From: Deinococcus aetherius
Lineage (GTDB): Bacteria; Deinococcota; Deinococci; Deinococcales; Deinococcaceae
Reading direction: 5' to 3'
NCBI RefSeq assembly: GCF_025997855.1
Contig: NZ_AP026560.1
Location: 2,564,501 to 2,628,500 of the forward strand
DNA length: 64,000 nucleotides
Both the position numbers and the translations under genes were made by a program. Position 1 is the first letter of the stretch. Every line of letters begins with the position of its first letter. This document shows positions 7,300 to 16,739 of the stretch, piece by piece. The notes beneath the pieces were generated by a model. The model saw only the letters and a program-made list of their open reading frames with translations, ran no database searches and was not told where the DNA came from.

Positions 7300-9080
7300 G
7301 GCTGCTGACCGTCCACGTGCGGTCCGAGCGCGACGTGGTGGACGCCCGGTCGCGCGCCAAGCAGATCGCCGGGCTGCTGCACCTTCCCTCCCAGGAGGGA
7401 GTACGCGTGGCGACCGTCGTGTCCGAACTCGCCCGCAACGCCCTGAGCTACGCAGGCGGGGGCCGGGTGCATTTCGACGTGGAGACCTCAGCCGCCCCGC
7501 CGCTGCTCGTCGTCGAGGTGGGGGACCGCGGGCCGGGCATCAGGAATCTGGAGCAGATCCTCGGCGGTGGGTACGAGTCGAGGACCGGCATGGGCGTGGG
7601 CCTGGCAGGCTCCCGGCGCCTGATGGACACCTTCCACGTGCACAGTGCCCCCGGAACGGGCACAACCGTGCGGGTGGGCAAACGGCTGCCGGGCACATTG
7701 AATGCCCTCGACCTGGAGCGGGCTGCCTCGAACCTGGGACGCACCCCACCGGGCGATCCGGTGTCCGCTCTGCAAGCCCAGAACCAGGAGCTGCTGGAGA
7801 CCCTGGCAGCCCTGGCCGAACGCGAGGAGCGCCTGCGCTTCGTCAACCAGGAATTGGAGGACACCAACCGCGGCGTGGTCGCTCTGTACGCCGAGCTGGA
7901 GGAGAAGGCCGAGCGGCTGCGCGAGGCCAATCAGCTCAAGACGACCTTCCTGTCGTACATGAGCCACGAGTTGCGCACGCCGCTGCACTCCATCCTGGGC
8001 CTGGCCCGCATCCTGCTCGCGCGGCTCGACGGCGACCTCACCCCCGAGCAGCACAAGCAACTGGAGCTGATGCAGGGCGCGGCGGGCGACCTGCTGGGCA
8101 TGGTGAACGACCTGCTCGACCTCGCCAAGGTAGAGGCGGGCAAGACCGACGTGCATGTGACGACCTTCGCGGTGGGTTCGATGTTCGGGGCGCTGCGGGC
8201 CCTCTTCGCGCCCCTGGTCACCAACCCCGATGTGCGGCTGGTGTTCGAGGAGCCGCGAGACGTGCCCCTCCTCACGACCGACGAGGGCAAGGTCTCCCAG
8301 ATTCTGCGCAACTTCATCGCCAACGCCCTCAAGTTCACCGCGAGAGGCGAGGTCCGGGTGTCGGCCACGGCGGATCCGGCGGGTGGAACCGTTCGTTTCT
8401 CGGTGCAGGACACCGGCATCGGCATTCCCCCCGCCGACCAGTCCCGGCTGTTTCAGGACTTCGCGCAGGTGGGCGGGGCGGGCCGAGCCGCGGCTGGAGG
8501 CACCGGGCTGGGCCTGTCCATCGCCCGGAAGTTCGCGGAGCTGCTGGGAGGCCGCGTCGGGGTGCAGAGCGGGCCGAACGCAGGGTCGCTGTTCTATGCG
8601 GACATTCCGCTGGTATTTCCAGACACACCCGAGGTTCACACTCCCGAACCGGACGACCCGGGCGAAGTGCCCACCCCCGCCGCACGCCCAGCGGTGCTCG
8701 TCATCGACGACAACGAGGCGGACCGCTACCTGCTGACGACCCTGCTGTCCCGCGAACACTTCGAGGTGCATGCGGCGCCCGGCGGACGCGAGGGTCTGGC
8801 ACACGCCCTTGAACGTCCCTACCACGCGGCCTTGCTGGACCTGAACATGCCCGACCTGCCCGGCACGGCGGTGCTGCGGGAGTTACGTGCTCACACGGCC
8901 ACACGGGGCGTGCCGGTGCTGATCGTGACGTCCCAGGTGCTGGACCCCGCGGAGCGTGCCGAACTGGAGGACCTCGGCGCGTCGCTGCACGCCAAAGCCC
9001 GCCTCTACGCGGGCGACACGGCCGAACTCATGACCGCCCTGTGGCGCGCGGTCCGGCACGCGGAGCTTCCGCATGAGTGA
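7296..9080 (+). CDS. Hybrid histidine kinase with N-terminal RsbT-like domain and C-terminal receiver
   Basis: 594 aa from a GTG overlapping the previous stop. Domains in order: a third RsbT-like GHKL module (about 1-130: SELARNALSYAGGG, GDRGPGIRN, GMGVGLAGSRRL); a coiled coil (about 160-220); HisKA with SYMSHELRTPLHS; catalytic HATPase (NALKFTARGEV, DTGIGIPP, GTGLGLSIARKF); and a receiver (VIDDNEAD, LLDLNMP with the acceptor Asp, Lys in LHAKARLY). No membrane segment, so cytoplasmic. The fusion physically links the stressosome switch module to phosphorelay. The end overlaps the following gene by 8 nt. Confidence 0.85.
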   Translation: MRLLTVHVRSERDVVDARSRAKQIAGLLHLPSQEGVRVATVVSELARNALSYAGGGRVHFDVETSAAPPLLVVEVGDRGPGIRNLEQILGGGYESRTGMGVGLAGSRRLMDTFHVHSAPGTGTTVRVGKRLPGTLNALDLERAASNLGRTPPGDPVSALQAQNQELLETLAALAEREERLRFVNQELEDTNRGVVALYAELEEKAERLREANQLKTTFLSYMSHELRTPLHSILGLARILLARLDGDLTPEQHKQLELMQGAAGDLLGMVNDLLDLAKVEAGKTDVHVTTFAVGSMFGALRALFAPLVTNPDVRLVFEEPRDVPLLTTDEGKVSQILRNFIANALKFTARGEVRVSATADPAGGTVRFSVQDTGIGIPPADQSRLFQDFAQVGGAGRAAAGGTGLGLSIARKFAELLGGRVGVQSGPNAGSLFYADIPLVFPDTPEVHTPEPDDPGEVPTPAARPAVLVIDDNEADRYLLTTLLSREHFEVHAAPGGREGLAHALERPYHAALLDLNMPDLPGTAVLRELRAHTATRGVPVLIVTSQVLDPAERAELEDLGASLHAKARLYAGDTAELMTALWRAVRHAELPHE

Positions 9081-10263
9081 GCCGCGCGTGCTCGTGGTCG
9101 ATGACAACGCGGCGGGCCGTTACGTGACGGTTCGCACCCTCCAGGCAGGCGGCTACGGGGTGCGGGAGGCAAGCACCGGGCAAGAGGCCCTGTCCGCGGC
9201 CCGCGAGGAGCCGGACCTGATCGTGCTCGACGTCAACCTCCCGGACCTGAGCGGCCTTGAGGTCGCCCGTCAGCTCCGGGAGGGGCCCGGGACGCTGCAC
9301 GTGCCGATCCTGATGGTGTCCGCCGCGCGCCTCGCGGACGCCGACCGGGTGCGGGGCCTTCAGGGCGGCGCCGACGCCTACCTCACCCACCCTATCGAGC
9401 CTGCCGTCCTGCTCGCCACGGTGCAGGCGCTGTTGCGCGCGCGCTTCGCCGAGGCGGAGTTGCGCAAACTCAACCGCGAACTGGAGAGCAAGGTCGCGGC
9501 GCGGACGGCGGAACTGGCCGAGCGCAACGCGGCCCTGGAGGAGGGCGCGGTGAGGCTCGCTCAGCAGGCCGCCCGGCTGGAGCAGGCCAACGCGGGCCTG
9601 GAGGCCTTCGCCTACTCGGTCTCGCACGACCTGCGCAGTCCGGTGAGGCACGTCGGGTCCTTCGCGGGCCTGCTGCGCCGTCACCTGGGCGAGGGTGCCG
9701 ACGGGCAGACCCTGAAGTACCTGGAGACCATCGAGCGTTCCGCGCACAGCATGGACGCCCTGATCGGGGGGCTGCTCGCGTTCTCACGCTCCGGCCTTCA
9801 GGAGATGGAGGTGGGCCAGGTGGACCTGAGCGCGCTCGTGCGTGACGTTCAGGCCCAACTCGCCGTGGACGCGGGGGACCGCAGGGTCGAGTGGGCCTGC
9901 GGTCCCCTGCCCGTGGTGCCGGGCGACGCCCGATTGCTGTGGTTGGTGCTGGTGAACCTCCTGGACAACGCCCTGAAGTACACCCGCACGCGCGAGGCAG
10001 CGCTCATCGAGGTCTGGGCTCAGGAGCGGCCGGACGAGTGGGCGATCTTTGTGCGGGACAACGGGGTAGGCTTCGACTCGGCCTACGGCGAGAAGCTGTT
10101 CGGGGTGTTTCAACGCCTCCACCATCAGGAGGAGTTCGAGGGCACGGGCGTGGGGCTGGCGAACGTGCGCCGGATCGTCACGCGGCATGGAGGGCAGGTG
10201 TCGGCCCACAGCGCGGGCGGCGAGGGCGCGACGTTCGGCTTTACCCTGCCGAAGTCCCGTTGA
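9073..10263 (+). CDS. Receiver-histidine kinase (phytochrome-kinase-like), no sensor domain
   Basis: 396 aa. Residues 1-125 are a receiver with Asp53 in IVLDVNLPD. The invariant Lys is replaced by His106 (AYLTHPIEP). A coiled coil (about 130-175) leads to HisKA with YSVSHDLRSPVRH and a HATPase domain with NLLDNALKYTRT, DNGVGFDSAYGEKLFG and GTGVGLANVRRIVTRHGG. The HisKA/HATPase type is that of bacteriophytochrome-like kinases. Lacking its own sensor, it probably takes its input through the receiver. It is the last gene of the tightly overlapping stressosome operon. The changed receiver Lys may leave phosphorylation possible but alter the signalling response. Confidence 0.86.
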   Translation: MSEPRVLVVDDNAAGRYVTVRTLQAGGYGVREASTGQEALSAAREEPDLIVLDVNLPDLSGLEVARQLREGPGTLHVPILMVSAARLADADRVRGLQGGADAYLTHPIEPAVLLATVQALLRARFAEAELRKLNRELESKVAARTAELAERNAALEEGAVRLAQQAARLEQANAGLEAFAYSVSHDLRSPVRHVGSFAGLLRRHLGEGADGQTLKYLETIERSAHSMDALIGGLLAFSRSGLQEMEVGQVDLSALVRDVQAQLAVDAGDRRVEWACGPLPVVPGDARLLWLVLVNLLDNALKYTRTREAALIEVWAQERPDEWAIFVRDNGVGFDSAYGEKLFGVFQRLHHQEEFEGTGVGLANVRRIVTRHGGQVSAHSAGGEGATFGFTLPKSR

Positions 10264-10266
10264 GGG

Positions 10267-10300
10267 CGGGCCTTTCGTCGGCCCGGAATGACGGTTTTCT
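10267..10300 (+). terminator. Possible terminator after the signalling operon
   Basis: CGGGCC and GGCCCG form a 6-bp stem around TTTCGTC. A TTTTCTT run follows about 9 nt later, so the hairpin is weak. It separates this operon from the convergent large kinase gene. Confidence 0.35.
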
Positions 10301-10361
10301 TCCTCCTCGGTGCGAGCAGCGGACGCGTCCACTGGCCCCTGCCCCCTCCCTCCGGCTGCCG

Positions 10362-13300
10362 TCACCCCTCCGGGAGGGTGAAGAAGAAGGTCGAGCCGTG
10401 GCCCGGGGTGCTCTCCAGCCACAGCCGCCCGCCGTGCCGCTCGACGATCTTCTTGCACACGGCGAGCCCGATCCCCGTGCCCTCGAACGCCTCCCGGCCA
10501 TGCAGGCGCTGGAAGATCACGAAGATGCGCTCGAAGTACTGGGGCTCAATTCCGATCCCGTTGTCCTGGACCGAGAAGCGCCAGAAGTTCCCGTCGCGTT
10601 CGGCAGAAACGTGCACCCGGGGTGCCACCCCCTCGCGGCGGTACTTCAGCCCGTTCGAGATCAGGTTCTGCAACAGTTGATCGAGTTGCTGCCGGTCGGC
10701 GAGCACCACCGGCAACTCGCCCCGGGTGAGGGCCGCGTCCGCGTGCCCACCCTCCGCGCTCAGGCGCCGAGCCACCTCGTCGAACACCGCGGCGGCGTCC
10801 ACCAGCACCGGCTCACGCTGCTGGGTATGCACGCGCGAAAAGGCGAGCAGGTCGTCCACCAGCCGCTTCATGTGCTCCCCGCTGTTCGTGATCTGGCGCA
10901 GGTACAGGCGGCCCCGCTCGTCCAGGTGCTCCCCGTACTTGCGCTCGATCACCCCGGCGAAGCTCGTCACCGCGCGGATGGGGGCCTGGAGGTCGTGGGA
11001 GGCGATGTACGCGAACTGCTCCAGCTCGGCGTTGCTGCGCGCGAGTTCCTGGGTGCGCCGGGCGAGTTCCCCCACCCCCTCGGCCCGCTCCAGGGCGAGG
11101 CCCAGACTGCGCACCACCGTCTCCATGACCGCGCGTTCGGCACTCGACCACGGGCGCGGCTTGCCGAACAGCACCACCGCGAACACGCCCTGGGGACGCC
11201 CGTTCAGAAGGACCGGAAAGGTGGCGGACGCGCCGAGGTGGGCCACCAGGTCACCGATATTGTCGGTGTTCTGGGCGTACTGATCCTGGTAATACGGGGC
11301 GAGCGTCGTGTAGGGAATGAGGAGGTTCCCCGCCTCGTGGTACGGAAGACCGGCGTCTGCCACGGCCTGGAGGGCCTCGCTGCGCAGGTCCCCCGTCTGG
11401 GCCCGCTTGACCCAGCGCTCGCCCTGGGGCTCGAAGTACAGGGCGTAGCCGCCGGGCAGGAGGGACAGCACCACCTCCTGGGCGCGCTGGATCAGCACGT
11501 AAGGATCGTCGTGCAGGGCGAGGTCGCGGGTGAGGTCCGCGAAGCCCTCCAGAGCCCGGGTGCGCGCGGCGAGTTCGGCGTTCTGGCGTTCGAGTTGCCG
11601 GGCCCGCTCTCCCCGCTCCAGGGCGAGGTTCAGGCTGCGCCCGACCGCGCGGAAGAGCAGTTGGTCGCGCTCACGCCACTGCCGACTGCCCCGCAGCCCC
11701 AGCGCGAGGACGCCGCGCACCTCGCCGTCCACGATCATGGGCTTGTGAGCGGCGCTGCCATACGCTTCCGTGAGGGCCATCCGCTCGCGCTGGGCGTCCC
11801 AGGCGTTGGTGAACACCGCCTGCCGTTCGCGTACCGCCGCCGCGAGGGCGGGGGTCTTGTGCGGAACCCCCGCCGTCAGCAGGGCCACGAGGTCCTCCCC
11901 CAGGTCGCCGCTCCACACCCGGACCTTCCACCGCTCGCCCTCGGGTTCGAGGTACACGGCGCTGCCCTCCGGGAAGCGCGCCCGCAGCACCTCGGTGGCC
12001 TGCCGCGCGAGGGCGCGGACGTCCGTCTCCGCGCCCGCGGCCTCGGTTAACGCGGCGAAGGCCGCCAGAGCCGCGCGTTCCTCGTCCAGCTCCGCCGACT
12101 TCACCCCCCGGTCCAGGGCCAGTTCCAGACTCTGCCGGGCCGTCTCGATGACGGTCCGGTCCACCTCGCTCCAGCCCTCCCGCCCGTACCGCGCCAGGCC
12201 CAGGACACCCCGCACGGCGCCCCCGGCCCTGAGGGGCAACATCGCGGAGGCCGCCACTTGGGGCACGTGTTCGGCCAGGTGGTCGGTCCGGGGGTCGTAC
12301 TGGGACTGGTAGTACGGCTCCCCCGTCTCGAAGGGGACCCGCAGACTGCCCGTCCGGTCGTGGGGCAACCCCCCGTCGTGGGCCCGCCTCAACTCGTCGT
12401 TGCCGTACTCCCCCAGCAGGCTGCGGACGTACCAGCGGTCGCCCTCGCGCTCGTAGTACGCCGTGACGCTCAGGGACAGCAGGTCATACAGCACCCCCTG
12501 CGCCCGGCGGATCAGGGCCCCCGGGTCCGTGACGAGCGAGAGGTCGCGGCTGAGTTCCTCGAACGCGGTGAGGGCCCGGTTGCGCGCGACCAGTTCGGCG
12601 TTGCTGTTCTCCAACTCCCGGGTGCGCTCGTGGACGCGCTCCTCGAGCCGGGCGTTCAGGGCACGCAACTCCTGCATCTGGCGGCTGTCCGTGAGGTCGC
12701 GGTTGATGGCGACGGCGGCGACCACCTCGCCGTCGACCCGAATGGGCGCGGCGGAGGAGCGGATCAACCGGTCCTCCCCCGTCCGCAGGTGGCGCACGAG
12801 CACGTCGTAGGTGTGGGGCTGGCCGCCCAGGGCGATGGCGAAGGCCTCCTCCTCGGGGGCGAGCCGTTCCAGGGTGTCCGGGTTGCGGTTCTGAAGCTGC
12901 TCGGCGAGCAGGTGGATGTTGCGGTTGAGGTCGCCCAGGGTCCCGAAGCCCAGCATCTCCAGCGCGACCGGATTGGCGCGGGTGATTCCGCCCGCGCCGC
13001 CCACGTAGACCGCTTCGGGGAGGCTGTTCAGAATGGCTTCGAGTTCGGCGTTCTGCCGGGTCAGGTCCCGGGTGCGCTCCTGCACCTGCCGCTGGAGGTC
13101 CAGCGTCAGCCGGGCACGGCCCAGGGCGATGGCGCACTGGGAGGCCAGGGTGCGCAGGAAGCGCCGCTCCTCGGGCGTGAACCTGTGAGGCTCCTGAAAG
13201 TCGAGGACGATGACGCCCAGGGGAGCCTCGTCGAGGAACATGGGCAGCACGGCGGTGGCGCCGGCGGCCACCCCACCCGTCCGGGCCTCCAGCTCCGGGT

Positions 13301-13631
13301 AAGCGCGGGTGAGGTCACCCTCATGCTCGAAATAGAGGGCCTCGTGCCCCTTCAGGGCGTCCCCGGCAGGAACGTGGTCGCTCAGGGGACCGTCCTGCCA
13401 CAGGGTCTGGGCCCCCTCCTCGTCCCCCTGGGCGGCGGCGACCTCCAGGCGCTCACCCTGCACCAGGAGCACGGCGCCCGCGACGGCGTTCAGGGCGCCG
13501 AGGGCAGGTTGCAAGACGATCGAGAACACGTCCTCGGGCGTGCTCGTCGCGGCGAGAGCTTCGGTGACGTCTTGCAGGCGCTCACTCAGGGGCACGCGCG
13601 CAGGAGCGTCCGCCCCGGGCTGGATGGACAT
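10362..13631 (-). CDS. Multi-GAF/PAS sensor histidine kinase
   Basis: 1089 aa soluble kinase. I see a GAF domain (about 15-180), a PAS domain (about 195-310, beginning NAELEAILNSLPEAVYVGG), three further GAF-like domains (about 345-500, 525-660 and 690-840), then HisKA (IASHDLQAPIRAVTSFAG) and HATPase (NLISNGLKYRR, DNGIGIEPQYFERIF, GTGIGLAVCKKIVERHGG). The kinase core matches the phytochrome-kinase type of the neighbour at 9073, and the two genes converge. No receiver is attached, so Rcp1-like or receiver-kinase neighbours are plausible partners. ATG 13631 is used because coding character stops there. No chromophore-binding Cys could be assigned. Confidence 0.85.
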   Translation of the reverse strand: MSIQPGADAPARVPLSERLQDVTEALAATSTPEDVFSIVLQPALGALNAVAGAVLLVQGERLEVAAAQGDEEGAQTLWQDGPLSDHVPAGDALKGHEALYFEHEGDLTRAYPELEARTGGVAAGATAVLPMFLDEAPLGVIVLDFQEPHRFTPEERRFLRTLASQCAIALGRARLTLDLQRQVQERTRDLTRQNAELEAILNSLPEAVYVGGAGGITRANPVALEMLGFGTLGDLNRNIHLLAEQLQNRNPDTLERLAPEEEAFAIALGGQPHTYDVLVRHLRTGEDRLIRSSAAPIRVDGEVVAAVAINRDLTDSRQMQELRALNARLEERVHERTRELENSNAELVARNRALTAFEELSRDLSLVTDPGALIRRAQGVLYDLLSLSVTAYYEREGDRWYVRSLLGEYGNDELRRAHDGGLPHDRTGSLRVPFETGEPYYQSQYDPRTDHLAEHVPQVAASAMLPLRAGGAVRGVLGLARYGREGWSEVDRTVIETARQSLELALDRGVKSAELDEERAALAAFAALTEAAGAETDVRALARQATEVLRARFPEGSAVYLEPEGERWKVRVWSGDLGEDLVALLTAGVPHKTPALAAAVRERQAVFTNAWDAQRERMALTEAYGSAAHKPMIVDGEVRGVLALGLRGSRQWRERDQLLFRAVGRSLNLALERGERARQLERQNAELAARTRALEGFADLTRDLALHDDPYVLIQRAQEVVLSLLPGGYALYFEPQGERWVKRAQTGDLRSEALQAVADAGLPYHEAGNLLIPYTTLAPYYQDQYAQNTDNIGDLVAHLGASATFPVLLNGRPQGVFAVVLFGKPRPWSSAERAVMETVVRSLGLALERAEGVGELARRTQELARSNAELEQFAYIASHDLQAPIRAVTSFAGVIERKYGEHLDERGRLYLRQITNSGEHMKRLVDDLLAFSRVHTQQREPVLVDAAAVFDEVARRLSAEGGHADAALTRGELPVVLADRQQLDQLLQNLISNGLKYRREGVAPRVHVSAERDGNFWRFSVQDNGIGIEPQYFERIFVIFQRLHGREAFEGTGIGLAVCKKIVERHGGRLWLESTPGHGSTFFFTLPEG

Positions 13632-14241
13632 GCGGGCAAGATACTGTCCGTCAAAAGCACCGGAGATGACCGATCCCTCACTGTCCGGGAAGAAAAATCT
13701 GGTGAAGGCCGGAGTGAAGCTCCAGGCCGCACCGGGTGGTGGAGCCCGTCGCTTCAGGCTGACGCGTTCGCCTGTCTGCCTTGGTGGGCCAACCCACATC
13801 CCTAGCCCGTCTAGGACACACCCGCCCACGCCCAACCAAGAGGGTGAAGAAACGGCTTCGGAGGCGAGTCGGCGCGGGAAGCGTTCATCCGGTCCGGTCG
13901 GGGGGTAAGGTCACGGCGTGGCGGGGGCTGGCGAGTGGCCAGAACCTCAAGACGGGGAGCAACGCCCCAGGCCCGTAACCCGCAAGACGGGGTCGGCAGC
14001 CGTTACGACGATCAGCGCCGTGAAGCAGCCCTTCCCCTGGCAGAGTTGCTTCAGACGGAGCAGGCGGGCGGCGGGCCAGCTCCACAAGGGCTGAAAGCTT
14101 GACCACTCTGACGCGGTTGAAGGACGTACTCGCCGCTCTCGAACAGCATCACCCGGTGCCACACGGGAGGGCCGGGAAACGAGGCGGACAGGTGGTGAAG
14201 GGTTCAGTCCCCGACCGTCTCCCAGGTGGGAGTTCCACGGG
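13632..14241. other. Intergenic region without a supportable gene
   Basis: 610 bases between two minus-strand genes. Open frames exist on both strands but none has a ribosome site, domain or codon pattern that convinces me. A GAAGCA/TGCTTC inverted repeat occurs near 14020-14055. The promoter of the large kinase should lie near 13640-13700, where the sequence is less GC-rich. Confidence 0.5.
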
Positions 14242-16533
14242 TCAGGCCAGGCCCTGTTCCAGCGCGTACCGGGTGGCTGCGGCGCGGCCCCGCACGCCGA
14301 GCTTGGCGTAGACAGAACTCACGTGGTCGTTGACCGTGTATACCCCGCTCCCCAGCCGGGCCGCGATCTGCTTGTTGCTCAGGCCACGCGCCAGCAGGGC
14401 CAGCACCTCCGCCTCGCGGGGGGTCAGGGTCACCAGGGGGTCGCCCGGGGCCGCGCCGGGGGGGGTAGGCGGCACTGGGGACGTCTCCGGCGTGAGCGTC
14501 AGGGTCAGTGCCTCGGCCTCGGACAGGGCGCGGCCCTCCTCTAGCGCCCGCGTGAAGCGCTCCTCCCCCAGGCGGCGGCGCACCTCGGGGAGTGCGGGCT
14601 CGAACATCTGGCGCTCGACGGGGGCGATGATGTTGCGCGTCTCCCGCAGCCCCTCGCCCGCGCCCCAGAGCCGCGCCGCGTGCTCGTCCTGCCCACGCCG
14701 AGCGGCGAGCATGGCGAGGCCCTGCACGGCGGCGGCCTGAACGGGGGGCACGCCGACCCGAACCGCCTCCGCCAGCGCCGCCCGCAGCACCTCCTCCGCA
14801 GGTGGGAGGTCGCCGCGCCGCAGGTGCAGCCCAGCGCGGGCCAGGTCCACCCAGCCCAACAGGCTGCGTTCCCCGAGCCGCGTGCCCAGCTCGCCCGCCT
14901 CCCCCAGGTGGGCCTCGGCCTCGTCCAGGCGCTCCTCCAGCACGTCCAGCCAGCCGAGCAGGCTGAGGTTCAGCGTGGTCAGCCAGGTGTCGCCTGAGGC
15001 GCGGGTCGTCCCCAGGCTCGCCCCGAATTCGGCGCGGCTGGTGGCCCGGTCCTGCGGCATCACGCTCAGGCCCAGCGCGTTCCGGGCGTAGGCCTCGCCC
15101 TCCCGGTCCCCGGCCTCGCCGAACGCGGCTAGGCTCTCCCGCGCCAGGCGCCCCGCGTCCCCGAAGGCCCCGCGCCGGAAGTCCATCACCGAGCGGGCGT
15201 ACAGCACCCACCCCCGGGGGGAGCCGCGCAACTCGTGGCCCCGGCCCAGCGCTTCGTCCAGCAGGGGCGCGGCCTCGTAGTCCGCGCGCAGGGACCACAT
15301 CCAGCCCAGCGTGCGGGCGAAGTCGCCCAGACGCCCGGGCTGCCGTTCCAGCCAGACCCGCATGGCGGCCAGCAGGTTGGGCCGGGTGGCCTCCAGCCGC
15401 GTGTACGTCCGGGCCTGCTGGGGCCCGCGCAGGGCGGCGTGCAGGTCGAGGACCCGGGCGAGCGCGTGTTCCGCGAGGCGGGAGCGCATCAGGTCCAGCT
15501 CCCCCGCCTCCGTCAGCCGCTCCAGGGCGTACTCGCGCAGCGTCTCCAGCATGCCGAAACGCGCGTCGTCCCCCGGGAGCTGGCGCACCAGGCTCTTTTC
15601 CGCCAGCGAGGTGAGGCCCTCCAGCACGTCGAGGTCGCCGTCCACGTTGCACACCGCCTCGGCAGCCTCCAGCGACCAGCCCCCCACGAACACGCCCAGC
15701 CGGGCGAAGAGCCGCTGCTCCTCGGGGGCGAGCAGCCCGAAGCTCCAGTCGATGGTCGCCCGCAGGGTCTGGTGCCGGTCGGGCAGGTCGCGGGCGCCGC
15801 CGCGCAGCAGGCCCAGGCGGTTGTCCAGCCGGGCGAGCAGGGTGGCGGGGGGCAGCAGCCGCACCCGCGCCGCCGCGAGTTCGATGGCGAGGGGCAGCCC
15901 GTCCAGCCGCGAGACGATCTGGCCCAGCGTGACGAGGCGGTCGGGCGTGGGCGCGAAGCCCGGCTGCACGGCGTGCACCCGCTCCAGAAAAAGCTGCACC
16001 GCCTCGCCCTCCCCCCGAGGACTCGGCAGGGACAGCGGCGGCACGGCGAACTCGTGCTCGCCGTACAGTCGCAGCGGCGAGCGGCTGGTCACCAGCACGG
16101 TGAGGTCCGGGGCGCCGCGCAGGAGGTCGGCCACCTCGGGGGCGGCGCCCAGCACCTGCTCGAAGTTGTCGAGCACGATCAACCGCTGCCGCCCGCGCAG
16201 GAAGTCGCGCAATACATCTCCGGTGGGGCGCTGCGATTCCTGAAGCCCCAGGGCCGCCGCCAGGGCTCCCAGCACCCCGCCCGGGTCCCGCACGGGCGCG
16301 AGCCCCACGAAGGTCACCCCGTCCTCGAATTCGCCCGCGAGCCCCCGGGCGACCTCCAGCGCGAGCCGCGTCTTGCCCACCCCGCCCGGCCCGGTTAGGG
16401 TGAGCAGCGAGACCTCCGGGCGACCCAGCAGGGCTCGGACCTCCTCTGCCTCTCGTGCCCGACCAACCAGGGGCGTGGCCGGGGAGGGCAGGGCGGAGCG
16501 GTCCGGGAGGGGGACGTGACCTGGGGAAGACAT
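14242..16533 (-). CDS. ATPase-TPR-LuxR transcriptional regulator
   Basis: 763 aa. Residues about 20-330 are an NB-ARC/STAND-type ATPase (Walker [13 protein letters not shown], Walker B-like [35 protein letters not shown]). The middle (about 400-680) is helical repeat sequence. The last 65 residues are a LuxR/GerE helix-turn-helix ([20 protein letters not shown]). STAND regulators of this kind oligomerise on ligand and ATP binding and then activate promoters. Divergent from the carbohydrate locus across 206 bp, it is the best local candidate for its regulator, which is inference. The ATG has GAGGAGGA about 9 nt upstream. Confidence 0.87.
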   Translation of the reverse strand: MSSPGHVPLPDRSALPSPATPLVGRAREAEEVRALLGRPEVSLLTLTGPGGVGKTRLALEVARGLAGEFEDGVTFVGLAPVRDPGGVLGALAAALGLQESQRPTGDVLRDFLRGRQRLIVLDNFEQVLGAAPEVADLLRGAPDLTVLVTSRSPLRLYGEHEFAVPPLSLPSPRGEGEAVQLFLERVHAVQPGFAPTPDRLVTLGQIVSRLDGLPLAIELAAARVRLLPPATLLARLDNRLGLLRGGARDLPDRHQTLRATIDWSFGLLAPEEQRLFARLGVFVGGWSLEAAEAVCNVDGDLDVLEGLTSLAEKSLVRQLPGDDARFGMLETLREYALERLTEAGELDLMRSRLAEHALARVLDLHAALRGPQQARTYTRLEATRPNLLAAMRVWLERQPGRLGDFARTLGWMWSLRADYEAAPLLDEALGRGHELRGSPRGWVLYARSVMDFRRGAFGDAGRLARESLAAFGEAGDREGEAYARNALGLSVMPQDRATSRAEFGASLGTTRASGDTWLTTLNLSLLGWLDVLEERLDEAEAHLGEAGELGTRLGERSLLGWVDLARAGLHLRRGDLPPAEEVLRAALAEAVRVGVPPVQAAAVQGLAMLAARRGQDEHAARLWGAGEGLRETRNIIAPVERQMFEPALPEVRRRLGEERFTRALEEGRALSEAEALTLTLTPETSPVPPTPPGAAPGDPLVTLTPREAEVLALLARGLSNKQIAARLGSGVYTVNDHVSSVYAKLGVRGRAAATRYALEQGLA

Positions 16534-16654
16534 GGGGTGGGGTCCTCCTCGTCGAGGGCGCCGTTGCGCGAAGGCATCTCCGCGTCCGGTTGTGGATGCG
16601 CCACAGCATAGCGCCCCCGGCCCCCCAGAACTCCGCCCCGCCCACCCCCTGATT

Positions 16655-16668
16655 CTCGGGATGTGCGG
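16655..16668 (+). promoter_or_regulatory. Shared 14-bp element, copy 1 (CTCGGGATGTGCGG)
   Basis: The exact 14-mer recurs at 19412-19425. Each copy lies upstream of a carbohydrate-gene transcription unit on the plus strand, 71 and 137 nt before the first start codon. Preceding bases are also similar (GATTCTCGG versus AATCCTCGG). It could be a promoter part or an operator. Confidence 0.5.
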
Positions 16669-16739
16669 GGACCGCCAGTCGACCTACCTTCGGGGCGTAC
16701 GACCAGCCCCCTTCAAACCGTTTCCACTCCCGCCGGATC

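Noticed and set aside
16000..16035. Insertion of a REP-like palindrome inside the LuxR-ATPase gene ([11 protein letters not shown])
   Set aside because: The segment lies where homologues also have a variable Pro-rich loop, and no perfect palindrome is present.
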